Shown: positions 1 to 9,156, counted from the stretch's first letter. The stretch: DNA of 64,000 nt from Phycisphaeraceae bacterium (GCA_020639195.1 JACKHB010000004.1:248001-312000); one strand, 5' to 3'. The notes: generated by a model from the sequence alone, not told the origin. A program made the numbers and translations.

Positions 1-56
1 TCCATCGCGCACCGATTCGGTACAGTGCGCCCTCGCAATCCCGGGAAGGATCCCGC

Positions 57-2519
57 ATGGCGCTCAAGTACGAGAACCGACTGCTGACCCATCTGGCCGA
101 TGAGAACTATCGCGAGCGTCACATCGCGATGCTGGCCGATGAGCTTCGCGTTGAGGACCTGGACGAGTTCAAGCGCGCGGTGTTCCGGCTGGCCGAGCAG
201 GGCCGGCTCAAGATCGATGACAGCGGACGCGTGAGCCTGCCGAGCCTGTCGGAGGTTGGCGACGAGCTCGAGGGGGAGTTCCGCAAGGCGGCGGGGGGCT
301 TCGGGTTCGTCGAGCCCACGGTCACCGTGCGCGAGCGGCGCGTATTCATCCCGCCGCGGGACACCGGCGACGCGATGAGCGGTGACACCGTGCGCATCCG
401 CGTTCGGCGCGACACGGGGCGCGAGCGGCGGGGCGGGTACGTGGAGCCGCAGTTTCGGGGCGAGATCATCGAGGTCGTCAGGCGCCGGCGCACGTCGTTC
501 AGCGGCGAGGTGATGCGTCAGGGGGGACAATGGATTGTCCAGCCTGATGGCAAGCTGATCACGCAGCCGATCGTGGTGCCCGATGCGGAATCCAAGAACG
601 TCAAGCCCGGCGACAAGGTCGTCGTTGACATCACCCACTTTCCCGAGGGCAGCTACCTCGCTGAGGGCGTGATCAGCAAGGTGCTTGGGGACGCCGGCCG
701 GCCGGACGTCGAGACGCAGGCCGTGATCGCGGCGCACAACCTGCCGGGCGAGTTTCCCGATGCCGCGCTGGACGACGCGCGCGAGGCAGCGCGGCGCTAC
801 GAGGAGGAGATGGCCCGATTCGAGGCGGGCGAATCGCTTCAGGGCCGGCGCGACCTGACGGGCGACTTCATCCTGACGATCGACCCTCCCGACGCGAAGG
901 ACTACGACGATGCGCTCTCGATCGAGGGCACCAGGGACGGCTGGCGGCTGGGCGTGCACATCGCCGACGTGGCGCACTTCATCGAGCCTGGCAGTGCGCT
1001 GGACCTCGAGGCGCAGGCGCGGGGCAACAGCGTGTACTTGCCGCGGCTGGTCATCCCGATGCTCCCGGAGATCCTCTCCAACGGGATTTGCTCGCTGCAG
1101 GAGGGCGTGAAGCGGTACTGCAAGAGCGCGTTCATGGAATACGACCGGCGGGGCAACGTCCGGCGCGAGGGTGTCGCGCAGACGCTGATCTCCAGCCGAA
1201 AACGCCTGACGTACCTCGAGGCCCAGGCCCTGATCGACGGGGACGAGACCGAGGCGAAGAACCACGCACGGACCGAGCCGCGGTACACGCCGGAGTTGCT
1301 GGGCGCGCTCAAGGACCTCAACGCGATGTCGCGGGCCATCCGAGAGCGCCGTGAACGGCAGGGCATGATCTCGCTCGACCTGCCCGATGTGGAGCTCATC
1401 TTCGACGAGGAAGGACGCGTCATTGACGCGCAGAAGGAAGACGACGCCTACACCCACACCCTGATCGAGATGTGCATGGTCGAGGCGAACGAGGTGCTGG
1501 CGCGCCTGTTCGAGGGGCTGCACGTGCCGGTGCTGCGGCGCGTCCACCCCGAGCCGACGCCAGGCGAGACCGACACGCTGCGCAAGGTTGCCATGGTCGC
1601 CGGCTTCCGCATTCCGAGCAATCCGACGCGAGAAGAGCTGCAATCTCTGCTCAACTCCACGCGGGGGACGCCCGCGGCGCGGCCCGTCCATCTGGCGGTG
1701 CTGCGGACGCTGACGCGGGCGGAATACAGCCCAGCGCTGATCGGCCACTTCGCGCTGGCGAGTAGCGCGTATTCACATTTCACCAGCCCAATTCGGCGGT
1801 ACCCCGACCTGACGGTGCATCGGGCTCTTGCGGCGTACCTCGGACGGACGGACAACGGAGAGAATCCGCCGCGTGACGACGGGGCACGCAAGCGCCTGGG
1901 CCGAGACCTCATGGACCTTCCCGAGTGCCCCGCCGAGGACGAGCTGGTGGTGTTGGGCCGGGCGTGCTCGGCGACGGAGGAGAACGCCGAGGAGGCCGAG
2001 CGCGAGCTGCGCCAGTTCCTTGTCCTGCAGTTGCTCGCCGACAAGGTCGGCGAGGTCTTTGACGGCGTGGTGACGGGCGTTGTGCCTCGCGGCGTGTTCG
2101 TGCAGATCGACAAATACCTCGCCGACGGGATGATCAAGGCCTCGGATCTGCCGGGGGATACGACTCGCGGCAACCGCCCTCCTCGCTGGGCCATCGACGA
2201 CCGGACCGGCGCGCTGGTCGATCAGCACAGCGGGCGATCATTCAGCATGGGCGACTCGGTTCGAGTCACGATCGCCGCCGTGGACCTCGCTCGCCGGCAG
2301 ATGGACCTCTTGATCGCCGACGGATCGAGCCGCGCCGCGGGCAAGGCCAAGGGACTCAAGATCGGACAGGGGGAAGGGGGTCTGGGCGGGGGACGCGGAG
2401 CGGGATTCGGCGACATGCGCTCCATGACGGGCGGCCAGCGACGCAGCGCCAAGAGCAAGCGGCGCGACAAGGGCAAGGCCGATCATCGGCGAGACGACAA
2501 GAAGAAGAAGGGCCGGTAG
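57..2519 (+). CDS. rnr: Ribonuclease R (RNB-family 3'-5' exoribonuclease)
   Basis: Processive 3'-5' exoribonuclease that degrades structured RNA in the cytoplasm. The 820-residue protein has the full RNase R layout: an N-terminal helical region (about 1-60), cold-shock OB domains (about 70-220), and an RNB catalytic domain. The magnesium-binding aspartate motif DPPDAKDYDDAL lies near residues 276-287, and HFTSPIRRYPDL, a classic RNB signature, lies further on. An S1 domain follows (about 663-760), then a very Lys/Arg-rich tail ending KKKKGR. Such basic tails help RNase R bind structured RNA and ribosomes in other bacteria. The S1 domain carries an insert between GMIKASDLPGD and the last strands. 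The ATG start is preceded by GGGAAGGA at suitable spacing. Length is normal for the family. Confidence 0.96.
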   Translation: MALKYENRLLTHLADENYRERHIAMLADELRVEDLDEFKRAVFRLAEQGRLKIDDSGRVSLPSLSEVGDELEGEFRKAAGGFGFVEPTVTVRERRVFIPPRDTGDAMSGDTVRIRVRRDTGRERRGGYVEPQFRGEIIEVVRRRRTSFSGEVMRQGGQWIVQPDGKLITQPIVVPDAESKNVKPGDKVVVDITHFPEGSYLAEGVISKVLGDAGRPDVETQAVIAAHNLPGEFPDAALDDAREAARRYEEEMARFEAGESLQGRRDLTGDFILTIDPPDAKDYDDALSIEGTRDGWRLGVHIADVAHFIEPGSALDLEAQARGNSVYLPRLVIPMLPEILSNGICSLQEGVKRYCKSAFMEYDRRGNVRREGVAQTLISSRKRLTYLEAQALIDGDETEAKNHARTEPRYTPELLGALKDLNAMSRAIRERRERQGMISLDLPDVELIFDEEGRVIDAQKEDDAYTHTLIEMCMVEANEVLARLFEGLHVPVLRRVHPEPTPGETDTLRKVAMVAGFRIPSNPTREELQSLLNSTRGTPAARPVHLAVLRTLTRAEYSPALIGHFALASSAYSHFTSPIRRYPDLTVHRALAAYLGRTDNGENPPRDDGARKRLGRDLMDLPECPAEDELVVLGRACSATEENAEEAERELRQFLVLQLLADKVGEVFDGVVTGVVPRGVFVQIDKYLADGMIKASDLPGDTTRGNRPPRWAIDDRTGALVDQHSGRSFSMGDSVRVTIAAVDLARRQMDLLIADGSSRAAGKAKGLKIGQGEGGLGGGRGAGFGDMRSMTGGQRRSAKSKRRDKGKADHRRDDKKKKGR

Positions 2520-2578
2520 GCTCGGGCTGTTCGTTCGGTGGAGGACCCTTCATCGCGCACTTCGTTGGGAGAGCTTCG

Positions 2579-2989
2579 ATGCGGACTCTGTTTGTCGCGC
2601 TCCTCGCCGCGAGCGTGGTTTCGATTGGCTTGTGCGGGTGCGGCAAGGGGGAACCCGCCGCCCCACCACCATTGACCCTCGATCTCTCCTCTCCGGCAAC
2701 GGCCGCGCGCTCCTTCGTGCTCGCCGTGTTGCGTCGCGATGTCGACGCCCTGGCGCAGTGCATCTCGTCGGGCGCGACCGACGAGACGCTTGTGGCGGCG
2801 CGGGCAGAATCCGCGAGCGATGCGCAGTTGTCCGCATTGGCGCGGCGGGTGCGCGAGGGAACGCGCGCCGATCGCGAGCCGCGCATCGAGGGTGAACAAG
2901 CCACCGTGTTCATGGACGGGATGAACGACCTGACGCTGTCGCTCGAAGACGGTGACTGGCGGGTCTTGGAGCTGGTGTCCGACTCATAG
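2579..2989 (+). CDS. Small putative lipoprotein, function unknown
   Basis: A 136-residue protein that I do not recognise. It starts with a hydrophobic signal (LFVALLAASVVSIGL) followed by CGCGKGEP, which resembles a lipobox, so it is probably a lipoprotein processed at one of these cysteines. After a Pro-rich linker comes TAARSFVLAVLRRDVDALAQCI, then an alpha/beta stretch ending in DGDWRVLELVSDS. This resembles small NTF2-like or DUF4878-type domains, in which a protein predicted to fold as a cone starts with a 'A..F..A...gD' pattern and ends with a 'DGdWkv' strand. That similarity is inference from pattern only. It lies 59 bases after rnr in the same direction and may be cotranscribed with it. 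Confidence 0.7.
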   Translation: MRTLFVALLAASVVSIGLCGCGKGEPAAPPPLTLDLSSPATAARSFVLAVLRRDVDALAQCISSGATDETLVAARAESASDAQLSALARRVREGTRADREPRIEGEQATVFMDGMNDLTLSLEDGDWRVLELVSDS

Positions 2990-3006
2990 ACTGCCTTCCT
3001 GATGAC

Positions 3007-3040
3007 GAGCGAGCCGACCCCCGCTGGGGCCGGCCCGCTC
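3007..3040 (-). terminator. Hairpin between convergent genes
   Basis: Arms of 15 bases (3007-3021 and 3026-3040) pair fully on the minus-strand transcript if two G-U pairs are allowed, whereas the plus-strand version has two A-C mismatches. It lies 24 bases after the stop of the minus-strand dockerin gene and just after the plus-strand lipoprotein gene. No T-run follows, so it is a hairpin with a probable termination or 3'-protection role, not a textbook intrinsic terminator. Confidence 0.5.
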
Positions 3041-3064
3041 ATTCGCCATCAGGGTGGGTCTGCC

Positions 3065-3949
3065 TCAGGGGCAGGGCAGCACGAACCGATCGAGGAACGC
3101 GAAGAAATCGCCGCCGTCCAGGCCCGGATTGCCGTCGATGTCCGCACAGGGATCACCACCGGCGAAGCTGTCGAGGTACGCGAAGAAGTCGCCGCCATCG
3201 GACTGGCCGCCCGAGCCGTCCCAGTCGCCACACTCGTTCGGATCCGGGCATCCGGCCGCCAGGGCGAATTCCGCGCCCCAGTTGTTGCTCGCCAGTCCGG
3301 GCACCGAGAGCGTCTGCAGGAGCGCGCCGGCCTTGCTGTACTGCCGGATCGAATCCGAGCCGTTCGTCACGTACCAGAGCGTGTCGGTCGCGGGCTCGTA
3401 CGCCAGCGAACCACGTCCGCCCGCATGCGGAAAGCTGCCGAGCACGTTCCCCGCGAGGTCGTACTGAGAGATGGTGCTGTTGTCCGAGATCCACAGCGTG
3501 TCGGTGGCCGTGTCGTACGTGATCCCCACGATGTCAGAGCCGGTGACCTGGAAGAGCGCTGAACCGCCGCTCCAGTCACCGTTGTATCTGTAGACGAAGC
3601 CCGAAGCCACAAACGACTCCACCGTGTAGTTGAATGTTCCGTCCGTTGTGCCGTCGGTCCCCTCCTGGATGTCCACGCCGGAGGGCGACGAACTCCCGGT
3701 CGGATCGAGGTCAAGATCGAGCTCGATGTTCGTGCCCAGATCCATGTCGCCCAGCCAGATCGTGTCGCGAACCGCAACGCGATAACGGCGTGAGCCGCCG
3801 ACGTCCAGATTCGAGTCGACGACTACCCCTCCTTGCACGGCGCGGATGTCGTCCGCATCGCCATCGGTTACATACAGGGTCGAGACCTGCGCCTTGGCAC
3901 TTCCCGCCACGCACGCGCCGACGCACGCCAACAACGCGACTCTGCCCAT
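3065..3949 (-). CDS. Secreted protein with degenerate C-terminal GC-type dockerin
   Basis: Predicted exported beta-propeller-like protein of about 294 residues. I place the start at 3949 because GGGAGAGAAG precedes that ATG and it begins a clean signal peptide (GRVALLACVGACVAGSAKAQ); the frame stays open for 13 more codons upstream. The body has repeated strands such as TLYVTDGDADDIRAV, TLWISDNSTISQYDLAGN and TLWYVTNGSDSIRQYSKAG, typical of NHL/YncE-like blades. The end carries two dockerin-like loops (DWDGSGGQSDGGDFFAYLD and DIDGNPGLDGGDFFAFLD) and finishes VLPCP. The calcium loops are less canonical than in the other five dockerin proteins here. Ligand and anchoring partner are unknown. Confidence 0.85.
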   Translation of the reverse strand: MGRVALLACVGACVAGSAKAQVSTLYVTDGDADDIRAVQGGVVVDSNLDVGGSRRYRVAVRDTIWLGDMDLGTNIELDLDLDPTGSSSPSGVDIQEGTDGTTDGTFNYTVESFVASGFVYRYNGDWSGGSALFQVTGSDIVGITYDTATDTLWISDNSTISQYDLAGNVLGSFPHAGGRGSLAYEPATDTLWYVTNGSDSIRQYSKAGALLQTLSVPGLASNNWGAEFALAAGCPDPNECGDWDGSGGQSDGGDFFAYLDSFAGGDPCADIDGNPGLDGGDFFAFLDRFVLPCP

Positions 3950-4050
3950 CTCTTCTCTCCCGCTCAGGGAAGCCCGGACGGTTGACACCCGTCCAACTGA
4001 GCAGCCTACCGCGCGCCCCGTGGGCGACGCCAGAGGATTTGGCCGCGCTC

Positions 4051-5187
4051 TCAGGTCCAGGTGAGTCCCTCTGGCAGCGAGTTGAAGTTCTCGCAGCCAG
4101 CCCTGGTGACCGCGACCATGTCCTCGACCCGTACGCCTCCCAGCCCCACGGCATAGAGCCCTGGCTCAATGGTGAGCACGTCGCCCGCCAGCAGTTCCGG
4201 CCCGCCGGAATCCAGTAGCGGCGGCTCGTGCACGTCCAGCCCGACGCCGTGCCCGGTGCCGTGTGTCATGTGGGCCGATCGGTCGCCCGGCCCGGGCAGT
4301 CCCATCTCGAATCCATGGCGTTGGATGACCTCGGCCGCGGCCGCGTGAACCGCGTCGGCCGTGACCCCGGCCCGCGTCGCGTGGATCGCCGCGCGCTTGG
4401 CCTCCACCACGGCGCGGTGCATGGCGGCGATGGCTTCGGGGACTTCTCCGTGCACGACGGTCCGGGTGCAGTCGCCCCAATAGTGCGACTGCCGGTTCTT
4501 GGGATAGATGTCGATGATGATCGGCTCGCCGGTGCGGAGCGGGCCGGTGCCGCGCTCGTGGCAGTCTCCTCCCTGTGGGCCGCCCGCGACGATGCAGATC
4601 GGATTCAGATATCCCGATCGGAGCAGGAACACATCGATCTCGCTCCGGACGCGCTCGCTGGTCAACGGCGCACCTTCGAACTGCAGCGCGCCATCGCGCC
4701 CGGCGCGGGCCGACGCGATGAGTTCGCAGGCCATGCGCATCGCCTGCTCTGTGACGCTCTGGGCCTCGCGGAGCCATGCCAATTCCTGCCCGTCCTTTTG
4801 TCGTTGGGCGAGCAGACCCAGGTCTGGATCGAACTCAACCTCGATGCCTGCGCGGCGGATGTGATCGACGTAGATCAAGGGCGTCGATCCGTGACCCCTC
4901 ACTCGGGCGACGCCCGCACGGCGGAGGCATTCCGCGGTCGCCTGGGCCGTGGCCGTTTGCCGATCCGCTGAGAGCCCTCCCGGGGGCTCAAAGTCCTTCG
5001 GGCACGCGACGCGATCGGCCCTGGCCATCCGACGTGCCCGTTCCATCTCGATGTCACGGATGATCAGAGTCGAGCCGGCGCCCTCGACCTCGACAAGGGT
5101 GGTGGGATCCCCGACGGAGAACCGGATGCGCCGGTACAGCGCCTGATTCGTTTCGGGAGTCCCTGCGAACAAGGTGGCGGTGGGCAT
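4051..5187 (-). CDS. M24-family metallopeptidase (Xaa-Pro aminopeptidase-like)
   Basis: Cytoplasmic metallopeptidase of the creatinase/methionine aminopeptidase fold, probably an Xaa-Pro dipeptidase or aminopeptidase. The 378-residue protein has an N-terminal creatinase-like domain (about 1-140) and a C-terminal pita-bread catalytic domain. The expected metal ligands are visible: Asp in IIIDIYPKN, Asp in GDCTRTV, His in GTGHGVGLDVHE, Glu in LTIEPGLY and Glu in GGVRVEDM. It begins at an ATG at 5187. It is transcribed alone, with a 101-base gap to the dockerin gene downstream, and is divergent from the PEP-CTERM-like gene. Exact substrate cannot be told from sequence. Confidence 0.9.
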   Translation of the reverse strand: MPTATLFAGTPETNQALYRRIRFSVGDPTTLVEVEGAGSTLIIRDIEMERARRMARADRVACPKDFEPPGGLSADRQTATAQATAECLRRAGVARVRGHGSTPLIYVDHIRRAGIEVEFDPDLGLLAQRQKDGQELAWLREAQSVTEQAMRMACELIASARAGRDGALQFEGAPLTSERVRSEIDVFLLRSGYLNPICIVAGGPQGGDCHERGTGPLRTGEPIIIDIYPKNRQSHYWGDCTRTVVHGEVPEAIAAMHRAVVEAKRAAIHATRAGVTADAVHAAAAEVIQRHGFEMGLPGPGDRSAHMTHGTGHGVGLDVHEPPLLDSGGPELLAGDVLTIEPGLYAVGLGGVRVEDMVAVTRAGCENFNSLPEGLTWT

Positions 5188-5271
5188 GGGCAGAGCCTAG
5201 GGCGGCGCGCCAGAGCCGAATGCGGAGCGCCTTGTGGCGCATTTTCGACCCTGCACGAGTCGAGCCAGTGA

Positions 5272-5300
5272 TTGACCCTTCGGGAAGATCGCTGTAATTC
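5272..5300 (+). promoter_or_regulatory. Candidate sigma70-type promoter
   Basis: TTGACC at 5272-5277 and TAATTC at 5295-5300, 17 bases apart, directed toward the PEP-CTERM-like gene. It would give a leader of about 200 bases containing the inverted repeat at 5301-5335 and the GC hairpin at 5453-5471. It is judged by consensus match only. Confidence 0.4.
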
Positions 5301-5335
5301 ACTGTTGCACAATGGCTTGTAGCCTTTGTAACAGT
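5301..5335. promoter_or_regulatory. Inverted repeat directly after the candidate promoter
   Basis: ACTGTTGCA (5301-5309) and TGTAACAGT (5327-5335) pair at 8 of 9 positions around a 17-base centre. The repeat starts right at the candidate -10 box of the PEP-CTERM-like gene, a natural position for a repressor site. The binding protein is unknown. Confidence 0.35.
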
Positions 5336-5515
5336 GTTCAGGAATGGTCAAGAAATCCATCGACTTGTTTGGATCGTTGCGGCATACTGGTTTGTTGGTC
5401 TCGGCGCAGTGATGAGCGTGGGGAAAGGGGGTCTGCCGCAAACAGGATTGGTCCCGGGGCTAGCCCCCGGGAATCTTGACTTGGGTGCAATCCCTTTTTC
5501 ATAGGAGGGGAAGGC

Positions 5516-6706
5516 ATGATTCACAGAATCGGTCTCGCCACGTTCAGCGGCTTGGCGATCTCAGTTTCCGCGTCGGGACAGGTCTTTCTGCTCGACGATC
5601 TCCCCAATACAGCAGAGGATCCATTCGGGCTGCTCCTTCCGGCCGCGGGAGCGGGGTTTACGGCGCCGTCGCCCTCGATGGGAGCGTTTGGGTACTTCCC
5701 GGGACTGCCGCTGGGCCCGGTCATCGGCCCGGGAGTGCCACCGCATCTCGTGCCGCCCAACGGGACGTTCATCAACGCCATCAGCGACGACAAGGAACGC
5801 GACATTTTCCCGACGATCCGACTTCAGTTCACGGTCGATCGCGCGACCAGCGGCCTGGCGGGCACTCCGCTGGCGATCGAGTCCGGGTTCTTCCAGGCGC
5901 CCGGAGACGTCTACACCTCAACCGCAGCGTTCACTCACCCGATCGCATTTCTCGGCACGCTGACGCCGGGGATCATCGGCGCGGTCCCGACGTTTGGAGG
6001 CGTGCTTCCGACGGCCGGAGGAGGCGGGGCAAACGTTCTCTCGTTCGACGAGTCGGTGTTCGGTATGACCGCCATCGGCGCGCCCGGTGGTCTCACTCCG
6101 CCGGGTGTGCCGACGCCGCCCACGCTGCCGGGCGTGAAGGACAACATGAACGCGTGGAACAATCGGCCGATCGACATCACCGGCGACATGATCAACGACA
6201 TGGACTACTTCTTCAGCGTTGCTCCCGCCGAGGCGCTGGTCATTGGTGTCAGCAGCGCTGACATCTTCGACGTCGCCGCGGGTGCGGGCGGCACCGTGCC
6301 GACCCCGTACGCTCCCGCGTTCACCGCTGGGCTGGATTTCTTCGGCCATACAACCGACGACATCGACGCGTTGATTCTCTTCGATGCTGGGCTCCCTCTC
6401 GGACCCGCATGGGGCGGCCCCGGCGGCGAGCCCGCCATCGACTATGCCCTGTTCAGCCTCGGGCCGGGCTCAGCAACACTCTCGTTCCTCGCGGCGGCTG
6501 GGCTGCCGGTCGATCCCGCCACGGTGTTCTTCACTGACTTTACCGGGTCGTTTGGCATCTACGCCTACGGCACCGACCTCGGCATCGATCCCGCGGGGAT
6601 GTTCCCCGGCTTTGCCAACATCGATGGGCTGGACTTCGTGCCGGCACCTGGAACGCTAAGCCTACTCGCGCTCGCCGGGATCGCGGCGCGGCGCCGACGC
6701 GCCTGA
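5516..6706 (+). CDS. Exported protein with PEP-CTERM-like sorting tail
   Basis: A 396-residue protein with an N-terminal signal (IGLATFSGLAISVSASGQ) and a C-terminal tail of the PEP-CTERM type: a short motif VPAPGTLSLLAL, a hydrophobic stretch, then the basic cluster RRRRA. In other bacteria such tails are recognised by an exosortase and the protein is placed on the surface or in matrix. The body is rich in Gly, Pro, Phe and Asp with no recognisable enzyme motif. The phrase DITGDMINDMDYFFSVAP suggests a beta-rich structural protein. It has an excellent ribosome site. No exosortase gene is in the window. It is the only PEP-CTERM-like protein here, against six dockerin-tailed ones. Confidence 0.8.
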   Translation: MIHRIGLATFSGLAISVSASGQVFLLDDLPNTAEDPFGLLLPAAGAGFTAPSPSMGAFGYFPGLPLGPVIGPGVPPHLVPPNGTFINAISDDKERDIFPTIRLQFTVDRATSGLAGTPLAIESGFFQAPGDVYTSTAAFTHPIAFLGTLTPGIIGAVPTFGGVLPTAGGGGANVLSFDESVFGMTAIGAPGGLTPPGVPTPPTLPGVKDNMNAWNNRPIDITGDMINDMDYFFSVAPAEALVIGVSSADIFDVAAGAGGTVPTPYAPAFTAGLDFFGHTTDDIDALILFDAGLPLGPAWGGPGGEPAIDYALFSLGPGSATLSFLAAAGLPVDPATVFFTDFTGSFGIYAYGTDLGIDPAGMFPGFANIDGLDFVPAPGTLSLLALAGIAARRRRA

Positions 6707-6731
6707 ACAGATCGCTCTCGGAACCACGATG

Positions 6732-6756
6732 GGGCCGGTCCAATGCGGGCCGGCCC
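6732..6756 (+). terminator. GC hairpin between convergent genes
   Basis: Arms GGGCCGGTCC (6732-6741) and GGGCCGGCCC (6747-6756) pair completely with one U-G pair around AATGC. It sits 25 bases after the stop of the PEP-CTERM-like gene and 19 bases from the stop of the opposing hydrolase gene, and is followed by a weak T-rich run (TGTCGGCTTT). It probably ends transcription in one or both directions. Confidence 0.55.
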
Positions 6757-6775
6757 TGTCGGCTTTCGGGAGAAG

Positions 6776-7450
6776 CTACGCCCCGAAGTGACGCCGCTCA
6801 CCCGGGCTCATGGGCCACACCTCGACGCCCTTGGGGTTGAACGCGCTGATGTCCGAGACGAGTACAGGAAACGTCTTGTAGTGGATTGGGATCGCCACTT
6901 TGGGCTTTATCATCTCCGCCGCCCGCGCGCCCAGTTCCGGTCCCATGGTGAACCGATCCCCCACCGGGATCGCGGCGATGTCGGGCTTGTAGATCTCGCC
7001 CAAGAGCGCCATGTCGCCGAAGATGCCGGTGTCTCCCAGGTGGTACACCGTGACGCCGCCCAGATGCACCACGACACCGCACGGTTGGCCCAAGTAACGT
7101 CCTTCGAGGCTGGACGAGTGAAACGCCTGCGTGAACGCGACCCATCCCCACGGCGCTTCGATCTTGCCGCCCGGGTTGCCGGGCTCGAGCTTCTCGAGTC
7201 CCTGCTCGCCAAGGTACTCGTAGATCTCAAAGCACGAATACACCGTCGCGCCGCTGGCCTTGGCGATGGCGGCCGCGTCGCCCATGTGGTCGCCGTGTCC
7301 GTGCGTGATCGCGATGGCCGTCGGAGAGAGATCGCCGGGCTTTCGGGTCGCCAGCGGATTCCCCGTGAGGAACGGATCGATCAGCACTCGGTGCGTGCCG
7401 TCGTCCAGCAACAGGCCCGAATGGCCGAGAAACTCGATCGAGAGGGTCAT
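6776..7450 (-). CDS. MBL-fold metal-dependent hydrolase, UPF0173 family
   Basis: Metallo-beta-lactamase-fold hydrolase of 224 residues, the usual size of the UPF0173/YtkL family. The family opening (EFLGHSGLLLDDGTHRVLIDPFL) and the zinc motif THGHGDHMGD (about residues 50-59) are present. Further histidines occur in TQAFHSSS and YHLGDTGIFGD, and the end carries IPIHYKTFP. The family's natural substrate is not established. The gene lies 35 bases downstream of trpE in the same direction and may be cotranscribed with it, though no pathway link to tryptophan is known. Confidence 0.9.
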   Translation of the reverse strand: MTLSIEFLGHSGLLLDDGTHRVLIDPFLTGNPLATRKPGDLSPTAIAITHGHGDHMGDAAAIAKASGATVYSCFEIYEYLGEQGLEKLEPGNPGGKIEAPWGWVAFTQAFHSSSLEGRYLGQPCGVVVHLGGVTVYHLGDTGIFGDMALLGEIYKPDIAAIPVGDRFTMGPELGARAAEMIKPKVAIPIHYKTFPVLVSDISAFNPKGVEVWPMSPGERRHFGA

Positions 7451-7485
7451 GTCCGGGCCTCCGGCGCGTGGTGGCGCGCGACAGT

Positions 7486-9090
7486 CTAGGGATTGGTCAG
7501 CGAGCGCTCCGCGAGGTCGATCGCTCGGGCCATCGCCGCGCTCTTGCTCACCGTCTCCTCAAATTCAAGGTCCGCGCGCGAGTCGGCCACGATGCCACCC
7601 GCCGCCTGTAGGTGGTAGGTCCAGCGTGCGCGGCCGTCGGTCTCGCGAAGAAGCGCGATGGGCGCCACGATCGTTCGAAGCGCGAGCGCCAGATCCATCT
7701 CGCCGTCGAGTGAAATGTACCCCATTCCACCGCCATACGGCCCCCGTCGCACCGACTCGAGCTCATCGATGATCTCCATCGCCCGGATCTTGGGCGCACC
7801 GGAGATGGTCCCCACCGGCAGCGCCGCCCGCAGCGCGTCGTAGCAGTCCAGGCCATCGCGGATCTGGCCGGTCACCGTCGACGACAGGTGCATCACGTGG
7901 CTGTACCGCTCGACGGCGAACGACTCCTCCACGTGGACCGATCCCGGCACGCTGACGCGCGACACATCGTTGCGACCCAGGTCCACGAGCATCGCGTGCT
8001 CGGCCCGCTCCTTGGCGTCGGCCCGCAGATCCTCCTCCAGGCGGGCGTCTTCCTGCGGGTTCGCCCCGCGCCGGCGCGTGCCGGCCAAGGGCCGGTTGGT
8101 CACGATCGAGCGCCCGTCCGCGCCCCGCCGCACGCGACACAGGATCTCCGGGCTGCTCGCGACCAGGATGCACCCGCTGGTCTGCATGTACACCATGTAG
8201 GGGCTTGGGTTGATCGCGCGCAGCGCCCTGTACACGTCAAACGGGTCCGCGACGCTCTCTCGCGTGAACCGCTGGCCGACCACAACCTGGAAGACGTCTC
8301 CAGCGCGGATGTACTCAAGAGCCCGGCCCACGATCTCGGCGTGCTCCTCGCGCGTCATGTTCGAGGGCGTCGGCGGCGCAGACTCGCCATCGATCAATCG
8401 TCCCAGTGGCAGGGGCCGACTGTGCGTCTGGATCCGCTCGCTGCGCTCCTCCAGTCGGCGAACGACCCGCTCGTATTCCCCGGCCGCGTCTTCGCCATGG
8501 CCGAGGCAAGCCAGCTGAATCAGGTGCACCAGCGTTCGCGCGTGATCGAACACGATCACTCCGTCGTACAACCCAAACTCGACGTCGGGCAATCCGCGAT
8601 CGTCCCGCGGCGCGCTCGCAAACGGCAATCGGCCCGGCTCGACATACCTCACACTGTCGTACGCGGCGTAGCCAAACCACCCGCCCAGCACGCACTCGGG
8701 CAGGTCCGCCCCCACCGGCCGTGCGAGCCGTCGCGCGGCGCCAATCTCTCGCAGCACTCCCAGCGGATCGGCTCGCTGCTCGCGCGCCCGCTCATTGCCT
8801 TCTCGATCCACGACCACCATCTCATGCCCGCGCGCGACCACGCACAGCTCCGGCTCGGCCCCCATGATCGAGTACCGACCCTGCCGCTCGCCACCCTCGA
8901 CCGACTCGAGCAGGAACGAGGGGGCGGTCCGGGCGTCCTGGGCCACCAGTCGGCGGTACGCCAGCACCGGCGTCAACTGGTCGCTCAGCACGCGGATCCC
9001 GATCGGCACGCACGCCCGCGTGCCCGAGGGCGTCCCCTTGAGGGCCTCGCTCGCGGTGCGCTCGAACTCATCGAGACCGACGCTGGGCAT
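7486..9090 (-). CDS. trpE: Anthranilate synthase component I
   Basis: Converts chorismate and an amino group (glutamine-derived through TrpG, or ammonia) to anthranilate, the first committed step of tryptophan synthesis. The 534-residue protein has the N-terminal regulatory half (SILMGAEPE-like SIMGAEPELC near residue 80) and the chorismate-binding half. It contains PSPYMVYMQTSG, RPLAGTRRRG, LVDLGRNDVSRV, HLSSTVTG and the invariant GTISGAPKIRAMEII (about residue 427). No glutamine amidotransferase domain is fused and no trpG lies alongside. A pabB-type aminodeoxychorismate synthase is a less likely alternative. It starts 66 bases from a divergent exported-protein gene, leaving little room for a leader-peptide attenuator; none was seen. 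Confidence 0.93.
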   Translation of the reverse strand: MPSVGLDEFERTASEALKGTPSGTRACVPIGIRVLSDQLTPVLAYRRLVAQDARTAPSFLLESVEGGERQGRYSIMGAEPELCVVARGHEMVVVDREGNERAREQRADPLGVLREIGAARRLARPVGADLPECVLGGWFGYAAYDSVRYVEPGRLPFASAPRDDRGLPDVEFGLYDGVIVFDHARTLVHLIQLACLGHGEDAAGEYERVVRRLEERSERIQTHSRPLPLGRLIDGESAPPTPSNMTREEHAEIVGRALEYIRAGDVFQVVVGQRFTRESVADPFDVYRALRAINPSPYMVYMQTSGCILVASSPEILCRVRRGADGRSIVTNRPLAGTRRRGANPQEDARLEEDLRADAKERAEHAMLVDLGRNDVSRVSVPGSVHVEESFAVERYSHVMHLSSTVTGQIRDGLDCYDALRAALPVGTISGAPKIRAMEIIDELESVRRGPYGGGMGYISLDGEMDLALALRTIVAPIALLRETDGRARWTYHLQAAGGIVADSRADLEFEETVSKSAAMARAIDLAERSLTNP

Positions 9091-9156
9091 GCGGCAAGTA
9101 TTGCCCCTCCCGCAACGGGTCTCGCGGGCCCCCCGCGCCGGGTTCTACCCTCTGGC

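Larger units (their letters stand above)
5188..5515. other. Divergent intergenic region
   Basis: 328 bases between the M24 peptidase and the PEP-CTERM-like gene. It is clearly more AT-rich in the middle (5280-5400) than the flanking genes. It holds a sigma70-like promoter and an inverted repeat (listed separately), plus a GC hairpin at 5453-5471 (arms CCCGGGGC and GCCCCCGGG around TA, one bulged C). A strong ribosome site AGGAGG at 5503-5508 lies 7 bases before the ATG at 5516. No small gene was seen. Confidence 0.6.

Noticed and set aside
7888..9156. Upstream part of the frame of the exported protein
   Set aside because: It overlaps trpE entirely in antisense; the signal peptide begins at 9157.
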